Numbered from the stretch's first letter, positions 33,524-41,966 are shown. The stretch: DNA of 64,000 bases from Streptomyces cadmiisoli (GCF_003261055.1 NZ_CP030073.1:3658001-3722000), one strand, 5' to 3'. Numbers and translations: made by a program. The notes: a model not told the origin generated them from the sequence alone.

Positions 33524-34657
33524 TCAGAGCACCGCGAGTGCTTTGTGTATGCGCTGCGACGTGCCCTTGTGCGTGACCCATCTGCTCAGGGTCTCCAGTT
33601 CCGTCCGTGCTGCCCGATTCCCGAGCAGAGCCAGCGCGACGATGCCCGCCTCAGCCACTTGAGGCGAGCGGGGAGCGTCTCCGGACCGATGATCCAGGGA
33701 GGTCTCGACGAGGCCGACGAGGGCATGGACGGTGTCAGGCCGAGGCGGAAGGAGGGAAAGCATCCAAGCGAGTCCACGTAGCACGTGGGAGTTGTACGGG
33801 TCGAAACACGCGTTCACATCGAACGGGAGGTGCGGATGACCGAGAAGCGGGAAGGTTCGATCCAGATGAGCCAGCTCCAACCACCTGAGTACTGCCCGTC
33901 TCGCCTCCTCCGGGTCAACGGCGTTCAGCAAGGCCGATCCGGTCCGTCTCCACTTCGCCGATGGTGCGGCAGCCGTCGCGGGGGCCGCATGCTCCAGCAG
34001 CCGCTGCCACGGCCCTCCTCCGGCAGTTGCTTCCTTGAGAGCCGCGTCGGCCCACGGTTCACCGGGATTGAGTACCGGACCAGGAAAATGACCCAGTAGG
34101 TTCCGCATTCCGGGCTCCGCGCCGTTCGCGGCCGCCTGCGTGCGACGGAAGCCCGGCAGGTTCGCTGCCGCACTTGTGCGCCGGAAGGCGGCCAGTATGG
34201 CCGTGTCGGGAGTACGCCTGGCTGCGAGTTCCGCGTCGGCCAGTTCCCAGATCCGGTGGGTCGACCAGATGAGGTATTGGTCCCTCAACCGGGAGAGCTG
34301 TTCCTGGCGTTCGGCAGCCAACAGGTCCCCGTCGAGGCCACGGACGACTCCGGAAGCAACCATGAGTAGTTCGGTGCGGAGGTATCCCGGATCCCGCCTG
34401 AACTCCTCGGTCGACCAGTCGTCTTCCACGCGGACGTACCAACGGGCCCATATGCCAGCGAGCTCCAGACGGTCCTTGTCGGGCAGTGCGCGTAGGAGCT
34501 CCATGTTCTCGAACCCCACACCCGTCATGGAGCCGTTGTTGCAGGCGGCCCGCATGACGGCGCGAGACAGCTCAGGCAGATCGCCGTGCTCCGCGAGGGC
34601 GCGGTATTGAGCGGCCTGTTCTGCCAGGACCTGGGTATTCCCCATCCATCTGCTCAT
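33524..34657 (-). CDS. module 2 hypothetical protein (single-gene cassette)
   Basis: About 377 aa, the only gene of its module. The N-terminal half is helical (VLAEQAAQYRALAEHG, ELAGIWARWYVRVEDDW). The C-terminal third looks like HEAT-type helical repeats (EEARRAVLRWLELAHLD, VAEAGIVALALLGNRAARTE). No signal peptide or membrane helix. The ATG at 34657 has AGGA eight bases upstream; starts up to 15 codons earlier are open. No family recognised. Confidence 0.6.
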   Translation of the reverse strand: MSRWMGNTQVLAEQAAQYRALAEHGDLPELSRAVMRAACNNGSMTGVGFENMELLRALPDKDRLELAGIWARWYVRVEDDWSTEEFRRDPGYLRTELLMVASGVVRGLDGDLLAAERQEQLSRLRDQYLIWSTHRIWELADAELAARRTPDTAILAAFRRTSAAANLPGFRRTQAAANGAEPGMRNLLGHFPGPVLNPGEPWADAALKEATAGGGPWQRLLEHAAPATAAAPSAKWRRTGSALLNAVDPEEARRAVLRWLELAHLDRTFPLLGHPHLPFDVNACFDPYNSHVLRGLAWMLSLLPPRPDTVHALVGLVETSLDHRSGDAPRSPQVAEAGIVALALLGNRAARTELETLSRWVTHKGTSQRIHKALAVL

Positions 34658-34770
34658 GGCTGGCATCCTAGAAGGGGCCACTGACATCGAACGTGTCCCC
34701 ACCCGTAGGGCTCAGGCGTTCTCCCGCCTCCGAAGGGCGTCCATGACCCGAACGCAGGCGACCGACAGAA

Positions 34771-34817
34771 GTCTGTCAACGCGGCTTGATGACCCATGTC
34801 AAGCCTTGCTCACAGAC
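34771..34817. repeat. array site C
   Basis: Core at 34783-34805, with outer arms GTCTGTCAACGC and TTGCTCACAGAC. The whole 47 bp is an imperfect inverted repeat. It separates modules 2 and 3. Confidence 0.85.
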
Positions 34818-34881
34818 CTCTGCCCGGTAGTACGGCGATGGCCGCTATGCAGGAAACCGGTCTTGGATCGTCGAGGAAGAT

Positions 34882-36042
34882 ATGGACATGGTTGATCACT
34901 CTCGCGGGGTGTCCCCGATGCCGCTCGTGAACGACGAGTGGGCGTACGCCCTCTGTGGTGGCCTGACGATCCCGGGGAGCTTCACCTTCGGCAGCGCCAC
35001 CGTCGTCATAGGTAATGCCGGGACACTGATCATCGTGGAAGCCGGGGACAGCCTCGACGAGAGCTGCGTGTGGAACGCCGACGAGGTACGCCTCCTTGGT
35101 CCTACGCCGACGCCGGTCAAAAAACGGCTCGTGGAAGAACCTCTGGAGCGGTCCACGGACGACCCGAAGTTGCCTGTTCATCTGACGGTCCGGGTCACGG
35201 AAGGCCTTCAGTATCTCGGCACCGGAGCTGTGGCGCGGGCCACAACCGTACGCCATCCTGACTGCGACGAAGAGGTTCTCACCGACTGCGCCCTTCGACT
35301 TGATTCGCCCTTGACCAGGCCTAGCTTGGACCGGGTTCGTCCTCGCCTTCCGTCGGTGGATCTCCCGAACCTGGAGTGGCTCAGCCAGGTGAGTGGCGAC
35401 CGGGCCAGTGCGCTCGAAGAGTTCATCACCGGTTGGTATCCCGCTGAGTCTGAGACTGACGAACCGGTCTCGATACAGACACCTCCCCTGGATCTTCCGC
35501 ACGGACTGAGGCAGTTCCACCGGCTGGCACAGCACCGCCCTCGCTGCCTGGGAGTGCAGAACCGGCTCCTTCCCCTCTCCGAGCTTCAGACCGACCCGAC
35601 GGGGGAGATGTTCGTCTTCGGTGAAGAGAACCAAGGAGGATTCTTCTGGTCGCTGCTGTGGACGCTCGACGGCCCCGAAGTCGATCCGACCGTCTGGCTC
35701 CGTGAGTACGACGAACCTCCGATCGCCGAGCGGGAACCTCTCAGCGGCTTCCTCATCCAGTTCTCGCTCTATGAAGCCTCCATGGGTGCCGACTACCTTG
35801 CACTTCCCCGCCGGCTCACAGCACAGCAGGTGGACCTGCTCACCGAGGGGCTTCTCCCCGTGCCCCTGCGTCCGTTCTGGCCCTGGGCGCCCACGCGCTT
35901 CTACGTGGCTCCCGGACTCGTCCTGCATGTCTCAGACGAAGGTGGTGACAACGGATTCAGCGCCTGGGCTGGCGCCACCCACAGGAGTGCTCTCGCCCCT
36001 TTGGTCGACGTCGCGGTCGAGTGGATCCAATTCGATGGCTGA
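34882..36042 (+). CDS. module 3 protein with SMI1/KNR4-like C-terminal half
   Basis: A 386-aa protein, sole gene of its module. The second half (about residues 205-380: LRQFHRLAQHRPRCLGVQNR, EMFVFGEENQGGFFWSLLW, PTVWLREYDEPP, RRLTAQQVDLL) resembles SMI1/KNR4 (SUKH) proteins, many of which are toxin-immunity proteins. The first half (about 20-200) is a separate unrecognised domain. GAGGAAG precedes the ATG. An immunity-like role would fit a mobile cassette, but this is inference. Confidence 0.6.
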   Translation: MDMVDHSRGVSPMPLVNDEWAYALCGGLTIPGSFTFGSATVVIGNAGTLIIVEAGDSLDESCVWNADEVRLLGPTPTPVKKRLVEEPLERSTDDPKLPVHLTVRVTEGLQYLGTGAVARATTVRHPDCDEEVLTDCALRLDSPLTRPSLDRVRPRLPSVDLPNLEWLSQVSGDRASALEEFITGWYPAESETDEPVSIQTPPLDLPHGLRQFHRLAQHRPRCLGVQNRLLPLSELQTDPTGEMFVFGEENQGGFFWSLLWTLDGPEVDPTVWLREYDEPPIAEREPLSGFLIQFSLYEASMGADYLALPRRLTAQQVDLLTEGLLPVPLRPFWPWAPTRFYVAPGLVLHVSDEGGDNGFSAWAGATHRSALAPLVDVAVEWIQFDG

Positions 36043-36086
36043 CGCCGGGGCGCACCATCGCCTTCGCGGCCGGACACAGGCAGAGT

Positions 36087-36130
36087 TCTGTGAACGCTGC
36101 TTGATGATCCATGTCAAGCCTTGCGCACAA
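36087..36130. repeat. array site D
   Basis: Core at 36098-36120 with one arm mismatch (TGCTTGA) and one spacer change, outer arms TCTGTGAACGC and TTGCGCACAA. It separates modules 3 and 4. Confidence 0.85.
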
Positions 36131-36250
36131 CCCCTGTCGAGGAGAGTCGCCCTCCTCTGCGTCCCTACGGAGGGTGTGATTCTCGAAGCTTGCGCGAAAC
36201 CGAACGGCGCTGACGTGCTTTCGGTGCCGTAGACCGGGGAGAGGCTCAGG

Positions 36251-36499
36251 GTGATCAGCACGTGGTGGCTCATGCAGGGAGAGGCGAGGGTCGGTGAACT
36301 CCGTGAGTACCAGATCGACGAGCCGACGTACCTGTGCCACTTCTTGCCTGGGCCTGGTTGGGAGACCGTCGGTTCACTGTTCGAGGCGTGGGAGGCCGTA
36401 CAGGGCACTGGCCCTGACGGGAGCCGGGGCATGGAGGCCATCCGCCCTTTGACGGATCTTGGGCTGACCCGGAACCTTCGGACGGGAGCCCGCCGTTGA
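36251..36499 (+). CDS. module 4 small hypothetical protein
   Basis: An 82-aa protein (WWLMQGEARVGELREYQIDE, PTYLCHFLPGPGWETVGSLF) of a type I have seen as a lone small gene in Streptomyces. GGGAGAGG lies 9 bases before the GTG. The last ten residues look less conserved. Function unknown. Confidence 0.5.
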   Translation: MISTWWLMQGEARVGELREYQIDEPTYLCHFLPGPGWETVGSLFEAWEAVQGTGPDGSRGMEAIRPLTDLGLTRNLRTGARR

Positions 36500-36611
36500 A
36501 CTGCTTCAAGGACTGCATCCTACGCATTACGGGGACACGTCCCGCCCCCGTTGCTGGCCTGCCGACAAACACGCGTGCCTGTCCAGACCGGCGCTGTTAC
36601 GGTGCCGCATC

Positions 36612-37235
36612 GTGAGTACAGACATCCATGGCGGCATCGAGTTTCGTCACCCCGGCGTAGACACCGACTACTACGACGGTGAGCCGTGGGTGGCCGCCAT
36701 GGATCTCTGGCCGCTGTACGACGAGACCGACTACGCAGCCTTCGGCTGTCTCTTCGGAGTCCGCAACCACGCGGGGTTTCAACCGCTCGCACCAGACCGC
36801 GGCCTTCCCGGCGATCTGTCGAGCGGGTTGCGTTCGCAGTTGGGGTCCTGGGTTGCAGCGGGTGACCTGTACGGCGCGACCTGGGTCAGCTGGGCGGAGC
36901 TTGCTTCGATGGATCGCGCGACCGCGCCTGATCACTTCATCGGCCGGCTGACCTGGCGCCCGAAATCGCTGCCGTCGACACTGCATCAACAACTCGTCCC
37001 CGATTCCTGGCCGTTGGAAGCTCTTTCCGCGGTAGGTGCGCCGCCCGCGGACTTGCGCAGTGCGACGGGACGCATGGAGTGGACCACCGACGAACTGATG
37101 TGCGCATACGAACCACTGACCGTTGGCGCCGTCCTGGGACCGGAAACGCACTGGCCACATGTCTTCGCCGTGATGAAGGCCCTGGCAGACCGCTTCGGTG
37201 ATGACGGCGTCCGCCTGGTCGTGGCATTCGACTGA
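36612..37235 (+). CDS. module 4 conserved hypothetical protein
   Basis: A 207-aa protein starting STDIHGGIEFRHPG, with DLWPLYDETDYAAFGCLFGV near residue 31 and a C-terminal LADRFGDDGVRLVVAFD. I recognise it as a conserved actinobacterial protein that often begins with this STDIHG motif, but know no function. GTG start. It lies upstream of, and in the same direction as, the intact DUF4291 gene. Confidence 0.6.
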   Translation: MSTDIHGGIEFRHPGVDTDYYDGEPWVAAMDLWPLYDETDYAAFGCLFGVRNHAGFQPLAPDRGLPGDLSSGLRSQLGSWVAAGDLYGATWVSWAELASMDRATAPDHFIGRLTWRPKSLPSTLHQQLVPDSWPLEALSAVGAPPADLRSATGRMEWTTDELMCAYEPLTVGAVLGPETHWPHVFAVMKALADRFGDDGVRLVVAFD

Positions 37236-37389
37236 CCACACAGAAGCTCTCATCTCAGCGGACTCGCGAGCCATCCGGACTGGCAACTCGCACGGTGCTG
37301 CAGCCGTCGTCGGACGGCGTACTCCCTCGCAGCGAGCAGCAGTCGAAAATCGGTGGCCACCTGTGCTGGCCGACCCCACGCTGTACGCC

Positions 37390-37983
37390 ATGGAAGAACC
37401 GCACCGCGAGATCCGCGCGCTCCACACGGCATCCACGATCACCGTCTACCAGGCTTACACCCCTGAAATCGGAGTGCCCGCCGTCCGCGACGGCCGCTTT
37501 CCCTCCACGTGGCTGCGGGATCGCATGACGTGGATTAAACCCAGCTTCCTGTGGATGATGTACCGCTCCAACTGGGGGACCCGTGCCGGGCAGGAGACCG
37601 TCCTTGCCGTCGAGATCACTCGCGACGGCTTCGACTGGGCGCTGCGCCACGCCTGCCTGTCGAGCTACGTTCGCGGCCTGCATCCCGACCGTGGCACCTG
37701 GCAGCGTGACCTCAAGCGCGCACCGGCCCGTGTCCAGTGGGACCCCGAACGCGACCTGCACCTCCGCCCCCTGCCGCACCGCTCGCTGCAACTGGGACTC
37801 TCGGGCGGGGCATCGTCGCGCTACGCGGACGAGTGGATCGTGTCCATCAGCGACGTGACTCCACTGGCCCGAGAAATCCGCACAGTCGTCAATCGCGGCG
37901 ATCTGGATTCCGCGGCACAACTGCTTCCCCAGGAACAGCGATACCCCGCCGGTGACGAACTGCTCGCCCACCTGCGGCCCTGA
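37390..37983 (+). CDS. intact DUF4291 protein (cassette-borne copy)
   Basis: A 197-aa full-length DUF4291 protein (MEEPHREIRALHTASTITVY, MTWIKPSFLWMMYR, ALRHACLSSYVRGLHP, DEWIVSISDVTPLA). It is close to the split host gene, sharing also about 50 bp of upstream sequence. Its codons over the target core (37525-37545) differ from the host only synonymously, including rare ATT and AAA, while flanking codons are identical. It is the last gene of module 4, next to site E, and opposite in direction to the host gene. It probably replaces the function lost by the insertion. Confidence 0.85.
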   Translation: MEEPHREIRALHTASTITVYQAYTPEIGVPAVRDGRFPSTWLRDRMTWIKPSFLWMMYRSNWGTRAGQETVLAVEITRDGFDWALRHACLSSYVRGLHPDRGTWQRDLKRAPARVQWDPERDLHLRPLPHRSLQLGLSGGASSRYADEWIVSISDVTPLAREIRTVVNRGDLDSAAQLLPQEQRYPAGDELLAHLRP

Positions 37984-38032
37984 CCAGCAACACGCCGGCA
38001 GCCGTTCACGATCATGCCGACAGCACGGTTGA

Positions 38033-38068
38033 GGTCTATGAAAGCGGCTTGATGACCCATGTCATGCG
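38033..38068. repeat. array site E (DUF4291 5' half / module start)
   Basis: GGCTTGATGACCCATGTCAT at 38046-38065. The left arm (GGTCTATGAAAGC) is the module end and the right side continues into the DUF4291 5' fragment. It is the second hybrid boundary site. Confidence 0.85.
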
Positions 38069-38200
38069 ATCCCGCTTCCACCCGGCGGGGAAACGGCCCT
38101 GGTGAACCGCGGGCGTGCCGATCTCGGGTGAGTACGCCTGGTAGACGGTGACCGTGGACGCCGTGCAGTGCGCGCGGATTCTTCGTTGCGGTTCTTCCAT
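38036..38200 (-). pseudogene. DUF4291 gene, 5' fragment (split by cassette array)
   Basis: The minus strand starts MEEPQRRIRAHCTASTVTVY and runs to RDRMTW. At site E the frame continues into cassette sequence (VIKPLS) and stops. The 54-codon remnant joined to the 3' fragment at 30771-31232 would restore a protein of normal length (about 197 aa). The promoter side of the gene is intact, so the truncated message is probably still made and may extend into the array. Confidence 0.85.
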
Positions 38201-38348
38201 GGAGCACAGCGTGAGGGCGGCCGATCCCGGCCGGCCATTGATTTTCGAACGCGGCCGCTTCCTCGCGAGCCGGTCGTGGCGCCGCGCACCCGGGGACACC
38301 GCGGCCGGTCGGGCCGCTGTCGGTGGTGCGGAGTCGCTCGGTGGGCCT

Positions 38349-38379
38349 TTGACCTTGACACGGTGACAAGGCTTTCACT
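38349..38379 (+). promoter_or_regulatory. MerR-type promoter/operator
   Basis: TTGACC (38349-38354) and TTCACT (38374-38379) are separated by 19 bp. A dyad CCTTG-N9-CAAGG (38353-38371) lies inside the spacer. An over-long spacer carrying a dyad is the hallmark of MerR-activated promoters. The MerR gene at 39080 is the natural regulator, and it lies in the transcript that this promoter would drive. Confidence 0.75.
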
Positions 38380-38401
38380 GCTTGCCGAGGAGGTGGTCTC
38401 G

Positions 38402-39076
38402 ATGACCATGACGGGACTGGACGCGGAGGCGGTACGAGCTCTCCAGGGCCTGGAGGACGGCCGTTCGTCGGTGCGGCTGCGGGCGGCGCTGGCGGTCGGC
38501 ACGACGCCGGATCCGCGCTTCGTCGACAAGCTCGTCGGGCGATGCGCGATCGAACCGGAGTTCTTCGTCCGCGACATGCTGACCTGGGCGCTCACCCGCC
38601 ACCCGGTGTCGGTGACGCTGCCCGAGCTGCTGCGCGAGGTCCGCTCGGAGCGGGCTCAGGCACGGAGCCAGGCGCTGCACACACTGTCCAAGATCGGGGA
38701 CCGGCGGGCGTGGCCGGCGATCACCCCGGCGCTCCTGTCCGACACCGACGACGAGGTGGCGCGGAGCGCCTGGCGGACCGCGGTCGTGCTCGTGCCGGAA
38801 GGCGAGGAGTCCGGGCTGGCGGCGGTGCTGGTGACGCAGCTCGGACGCGGTGAGCGGGAGACGCAGCTGAGTCTCAGCCGGGCGCTCGTCGCGCTGGGCG
38901 AGGTCGTCCTGCCGGCGCTGCGCGCTGCGGCGACGACGGCCGCCGACCCGCGCGTACGGATGCACGCACTCGCCACGGAACGGCTGCTGCGCGACCCGGA
39001 GACCGGATTCGAGTTCGCGATCGAGGAGGCGAAGCGCGTCGTGGCCCTCGGCGGGTCGGGCCGGGAGGGACGATAG
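38402..39076 (+). CDS. HEAT-repeat-like protein
   Basis: A 224-aa protein made of helical pairs resembling HEAT/PBS lyase repeats (ALHTLSKIGDRRAWPAITPA, EVARSAWRTAVVLVPEGEES). GAGGAGG lies upstream of the ATG. It is the first gene after the MerR-type promoter and lies 3 bp from the merR gene. The DMLTWALTRHP pattern near residue 58 is common in proteins paired with MerR regulators in Streptomyces. The substrate or partner is unknown. Confidence 0.75.
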   Translation: MTMTGLDAEAVRALQGLEDGRSSVRLRAALAVGTTPDPRFVDKLVGRCAIEPEFFVRDMLTWALTRHPVSVTLPELLREVRSERAQARSQALHTLSKIGDRRAWPAITPALLSDTDDEVARSAWRTAVVLVPEGEESGLAAVLVTQLGRGERETQLSLSRALVALGEVVLPALRAAATTAADPRVRMHALATERLLRDPETGFEFAIEEAKRVVALGGSGREGR

Positions 39077-39079
39077 GAC

Positions 39080-40084
39080 GTGTTGATCGGTGAGGTGGCG
39101 CAGCGGTCCGGGGTCAGTGCCCGCATGCTCAGGCACTACGAGTCGCTCGGCCTGCTGCGGCCTTCGGGGCGTACCGGCTCCGGCTACCGGGAGTACTCCG
39201 GCGAGGACATCCGGCGGATCTTCCACATCGAGAGCCTGCGGTCGCTGGGGCTGTCGCTGCGGGAGATCGGGCGCGCGCTCGACGATCCCGGCTTCACGCC
39301 CTCGGCGCTCGTCGACGACCTGATCCGTCAGACGCGCGAACGCATCGCGGCCGAGACCGAACTGCTCAAGCGGCTGCGCCGGATCGACGCCGCGGAACCC
39401 ACCGGCTGGGAGGAGGTCCTCCAGGTCGTCGCGTTCCTCCAGGCCCTGGGGTCGACGAGCGCCGCCGCGCGCCAGCGCGCCGCCCTCTCCTCGGCCGACG
39501 AGGTCGCGGTGCCGGTGGAGGCCCTGGTCGAGGCGGTCCTGAGGGAGACGGACCCGAACGTCGCCGGAGCCCTTCGATGGGCGCTGGCGCGTTCGGACGG
39601 CGACGGCACACCGCTCCTCGCCGAGGGCCTCGGTTCACCGGTGGCCGCGGTGCGGGAGCGTGCCGTCCGGGCCCTGGCCGAGCTGCCCGGTGGTGAGGCC
39701 GCCGCCCGGCTGCGCGACGCCCTCACGCACCCCGATGCCGTGGTCCGCGGCCATGCGGCCCTGGCGCTCGGGACGCGTGGCGTGCCCGACGCGGTCCCGA
39801 CACTCATCGACATGATCGTGGCGGGCCGGAACGACACCGACGCCGCCGACGCGCTGAGCACGCTGGCGAGTGACACCGCGGCGGCGGATCGGATCGCCAC
39901 CGGGCTCGTCGACCGCCTCGCCCACGACACCACGCGAGCGCCGGCACGCGTACGGCTCACCCAGGCGCTCGCGGACATCCCTGGGACCACGGCGTCACGT
40001 GCCCTCGTGGAGCTGTCGCGCGACGGGGACCGTGCCGTCGCGCTGACCGCGACGTACCTGCTTCGGCTGCGCGACGGACGGTGA
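39080..40084 (+). CDS. MerR regulator fused to HEAT-like repeats
   Basis: A 334-aa protein. The N-terminal MerR DNA-binding domain (about 1-70: GEVAQRSGVSARMLRHYESL, GYREYSGEDIRRIFHIESLR) is followed by a coiled-coil dimerisation helix (about 75-100). About 200 residues of HEAT-like repeats follow (VRERAVRALAELPGGEAAAR, VVRGHAALALGTRGVPDAVP). Usual MerR proteins end soon after the helix, so the repeats are an effector-sensing or partner-binding extension matching the upstream HEAT protein. GTG start, 3 bp after the preceding stop. Confidence 0.85.
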   Translation: MLIGEVAQRSGVSARMLRHYESLGLLRPSGRTGSGYREYSGEDIRRIFHIESLRSLGLSLREIGRALDDPGFTPSALVDDLIRQTRERIAAETELLKRLRRIDAAEPTGWEEVLQVVAFLQALGSTSAAARQRAALSSADEVAVPVEALVEAVLRETDPNVAGALRWALARSDGDGTPLLAEGLGSPVAAVRERAVRALAELPGGEAAARLRDALTHPDAVVRGHAALALGTRGVPDAVPTLIDMIVAGRNDTDAADALSTLASDTAAADRIATGLVDRLAHDTTRAPARVRLTQALADIPGTTASRALVELSRDGDRAVALTATYLLRLRDGR

Positions 40085-40190
40085 CGGATCTCGCCCGCGG
40101 TGCCGCGTGCGCGGCCCGCCCGCCGGGGTCCCCGATGTGTCGCCGTCCGTCGTTCTCCGCGTTCCGCCGGGCCGCCGGGCCGCCGCCCGG

Positions 40191-40703
40191 TCAGCTGTCG
40201 GCGCGGGCGGGCAGCCGCCATCCCGGGCGCGGGAAGTGGCAGGTGTAACCGGCCGGGTAACGCTGCAGGTAGTCTTGATGCTCGGCCTCGGCCTCCCAGA
40301 AGGGACCGACCGGCTCCACCTCGGTGACGACCTTGCCCGGCCACAGGCCGGAGGCGTCCACGTCCGCGATCGTGTCCTCCGCGATCCGCTTCTGCTCGTC
40401 GTCCACGTAGTAGATCGCCGAGCGGTAGCTGAGGCCTATGTCGTTGCCCTGGCGGTTCTTCGTGCTCGGGTCGTGGATCTGGAAGAACAACTCCAGGATC
40501 GCGCGGTAGTCGGTCTTCGCGGGGTCGAAGTGGATCTCGATGGCCTCCGCGTGCGTGCCGTGGTTGCGGTAGGTCGCGTTCGCCACGTCACCCCCGGTGT
40601 ATCCCACCCGGGTCGCCGTCACCCCCGGAAGTCGGCGGATCAGCTCCTCCATCCCCCAGAAGCAACCGCCCGCCAGCACGGCCCTCTGCGTCTGCGCAGC
40701 CAT
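40191..40703 (-). CDS. msrA: second peptide-methionine (S)-S-oxide reductase MsrA
   Basis: A 170-aa MsrA of the short class. The catalytic Cys is in [17 protein letters not shown] near residue 14; [11 protein letters not shown] near 53 and [18 protein letters not shown] follow. It lacks the C-terminal resolving cysteines of the copy at 7995, so recycling may differ. AGGAGG is five bases upstream of the ATG. It is convergent with the MerR gene. Confidence 0.9.
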   Translation of the reverse strand: MAAQTQRAVLAGGCFWGMEELIRRLPGVTATRVGYTGGDVANATYRNHGTHAEAIEIHFDPAKTDYRAILELFFQIHDPSTKNRQGNDIGLSYRSAIYYVDDEQKRIAEDTIADVDASGLWPGKVVTEVEPVGPFWEAEAEHQDYLQRYPAGYTCHFPRPGWRLPARADS

Positions 40704-40842
40704 CACTGCCTCCTTCTACCTGTCAGATCGTTCACTCGGGCCGCTCGGCGCTCACGCCACCGGCATCCTTTGCCCGCCCTCCTCAACACACGAGGGGTCC
40801 GGACGATTCCGTACCCGTGTCCGGCGGTGGCGGCCGTGCCCC

Positions 40843-41817
40843 TCAGTCGTTCGAGCCCTTGCTCTGATGATGGGAGACCTGCTCCCGTGCCGTACGCCAC
40901 CGTGACCGGGTCTGCTCGACCACGCTGTCCCACTGCCGGCGGACCTCGTGGTCGGAAGGGCGGTCGCCCTGACGGATCCGGCCGAGTTCGTCGCCTACTT
41001 CTCGTCCCAGTGCCGCCGATGCCACGAGGACGAGCATGGCGGCGAACAGGGCGGAGATCATCGCGAAGACGGCGCCGACCACCCCGTAGCGTGCGACGGA
41101 GGCGTTGAAGAGGTGCGGCATGTAGATCTTTGCACCCACCGAATACGCCACCGTCAGTACGGCGCCGGTGACGCCGAAGGGAAGCAGGTCCGGCCGGCTG
41201 ATCCGCTTCGCCGACAGGATCCAGCCGCTCCAGACGAGGAATGCAGCGGTCACCGGTACCTCGCACAGCAACGCGGCCACGCCCAGCGCGCCCTTGCCGA
41301 GGAGCGCGTCGAGCAACACGTTGACCACGCCGTAGCCACCGAGAGTGAGGATCCACCACAGGCCGTTGCGCGTGTTGCGCATACTGAGGGGCTTGAGCTC
41401 CCATGCCTGCTCGAAGAGCCGCTGCGCGGCCCGCGCGAAACTCAGCACCGAGATCGTCAGGAACACGATTCCGAAGATGCCCACGCTCGCGCTGGTCCCT
41501 TCGGCGGGGGAGAACAGCGAGCCGACCGCCGCGGCGCTCGCGCCGGTGAGGCCGTAGCGCCCGATGATCCGCTCCGCGGCGTCGTAGTGCGCGAAGACGG
41601 CGCCGAGGAGGATGGAGAGCGGGACCAACGCCGTCAAGGCGCTGGACGCCAGGGCCATGGAGCGGTCGAAGCCCACGATCTTCTGAAACCGGTTGATGAC
41701 GCGCAACGCGAAGGCGGGCCGCAGCCAGAACGTCAGCGTTCGGACGAGGCGCTCGCGATTGATCCCCGCCGTGCTGCCCTCCGTGAAGATCGGGACCTTT
41801 GTAGGCAAAGTGAGCAT
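40843..41817 (-). CDS. YihY/BrkB-family membrane protein
   Basis: A 324-aa protein with about six transmembrane helices between residues 55 and 285 (ALTALVPLSILLGAVFAHYD, IFGIVFLTISVLSFARAAQR, AMISALFAAMLVLVASAALG), the layout of YihY/BrkB proteins. The cytosolic C-terminal tail is charged. The family is sometimes misnamed ribonuclease BN, and its function is unclear. The ATG has no strong ribosome-binding site. It is the first gene left of the Mrr-TerD gene and reads in the same direction, 149 bp apart. Confidence 0.75.
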   Translation of the reverse strand: MLTLPTKVPIFTEGSTAGINRERLVRTLTFWLRPAFALRVINRFQKIVGFDRSMALASSALTALVPLSILLGAVFAHYDAAERIIGRYGLTGASAAAVGSLFSPAEGTSASVGIFGIVFLTISVLSFARAAQRLFEQAWELKPLSMRNTRNGLWWILTLGGYGVVNVLLDALLGKGALGVAALLCEVPVTAAFLVWSGWILSAKRISRPDLLPFGVTGAVLTVAYSVGAKIYMPHLFNASVARYGVVGAVFAMISALFAAMLVLVASAALGREVGDELGRIRQGDRPSDHEVRRQWDSVVEQTRSRWRTAREQVSHHQSKGSND

Positions 41818-41966
41818 AACGGACGGCAGTCGGACCGGTGAACGGCGACACGGGAAGCAGTACCGGCCGAACGGACGCCCCCTGCCGTACCGGTCCGTTC
41901 AGCTCGGCCTCTCGGGGGGCTCTCGTCGTGTCGGACGCCTCGCCGGCGCGGCGCCGCCCCGTCGTG

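Larger units (their letters stand above)
31213..38068. mobile_element. integron-like gene cassette array inside DUF4291
   Basis: Four modules lie between the two halves of a minus-strand DUF4291 gene. The five junctions (centres near 31222, 33318, 34795, 36110 and 38057) share the same site, giving module lengths of about 2.1, 1.5, 1.3 and 1.9 kb. Internal junctions are longer imperfect palindromes; the outer two combine one module end with one host-gene half. In the minus reading the host core ATGACATGG/ATCAAGCC is split. Every module begins (G/A)TCATCAAGC and ends GGCTTGACATGG (GGCTTGACGTGG at one site). No recombinase gene is inside. Modules carry one to three genes in mixed orientation. 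Confidence 0.8.
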
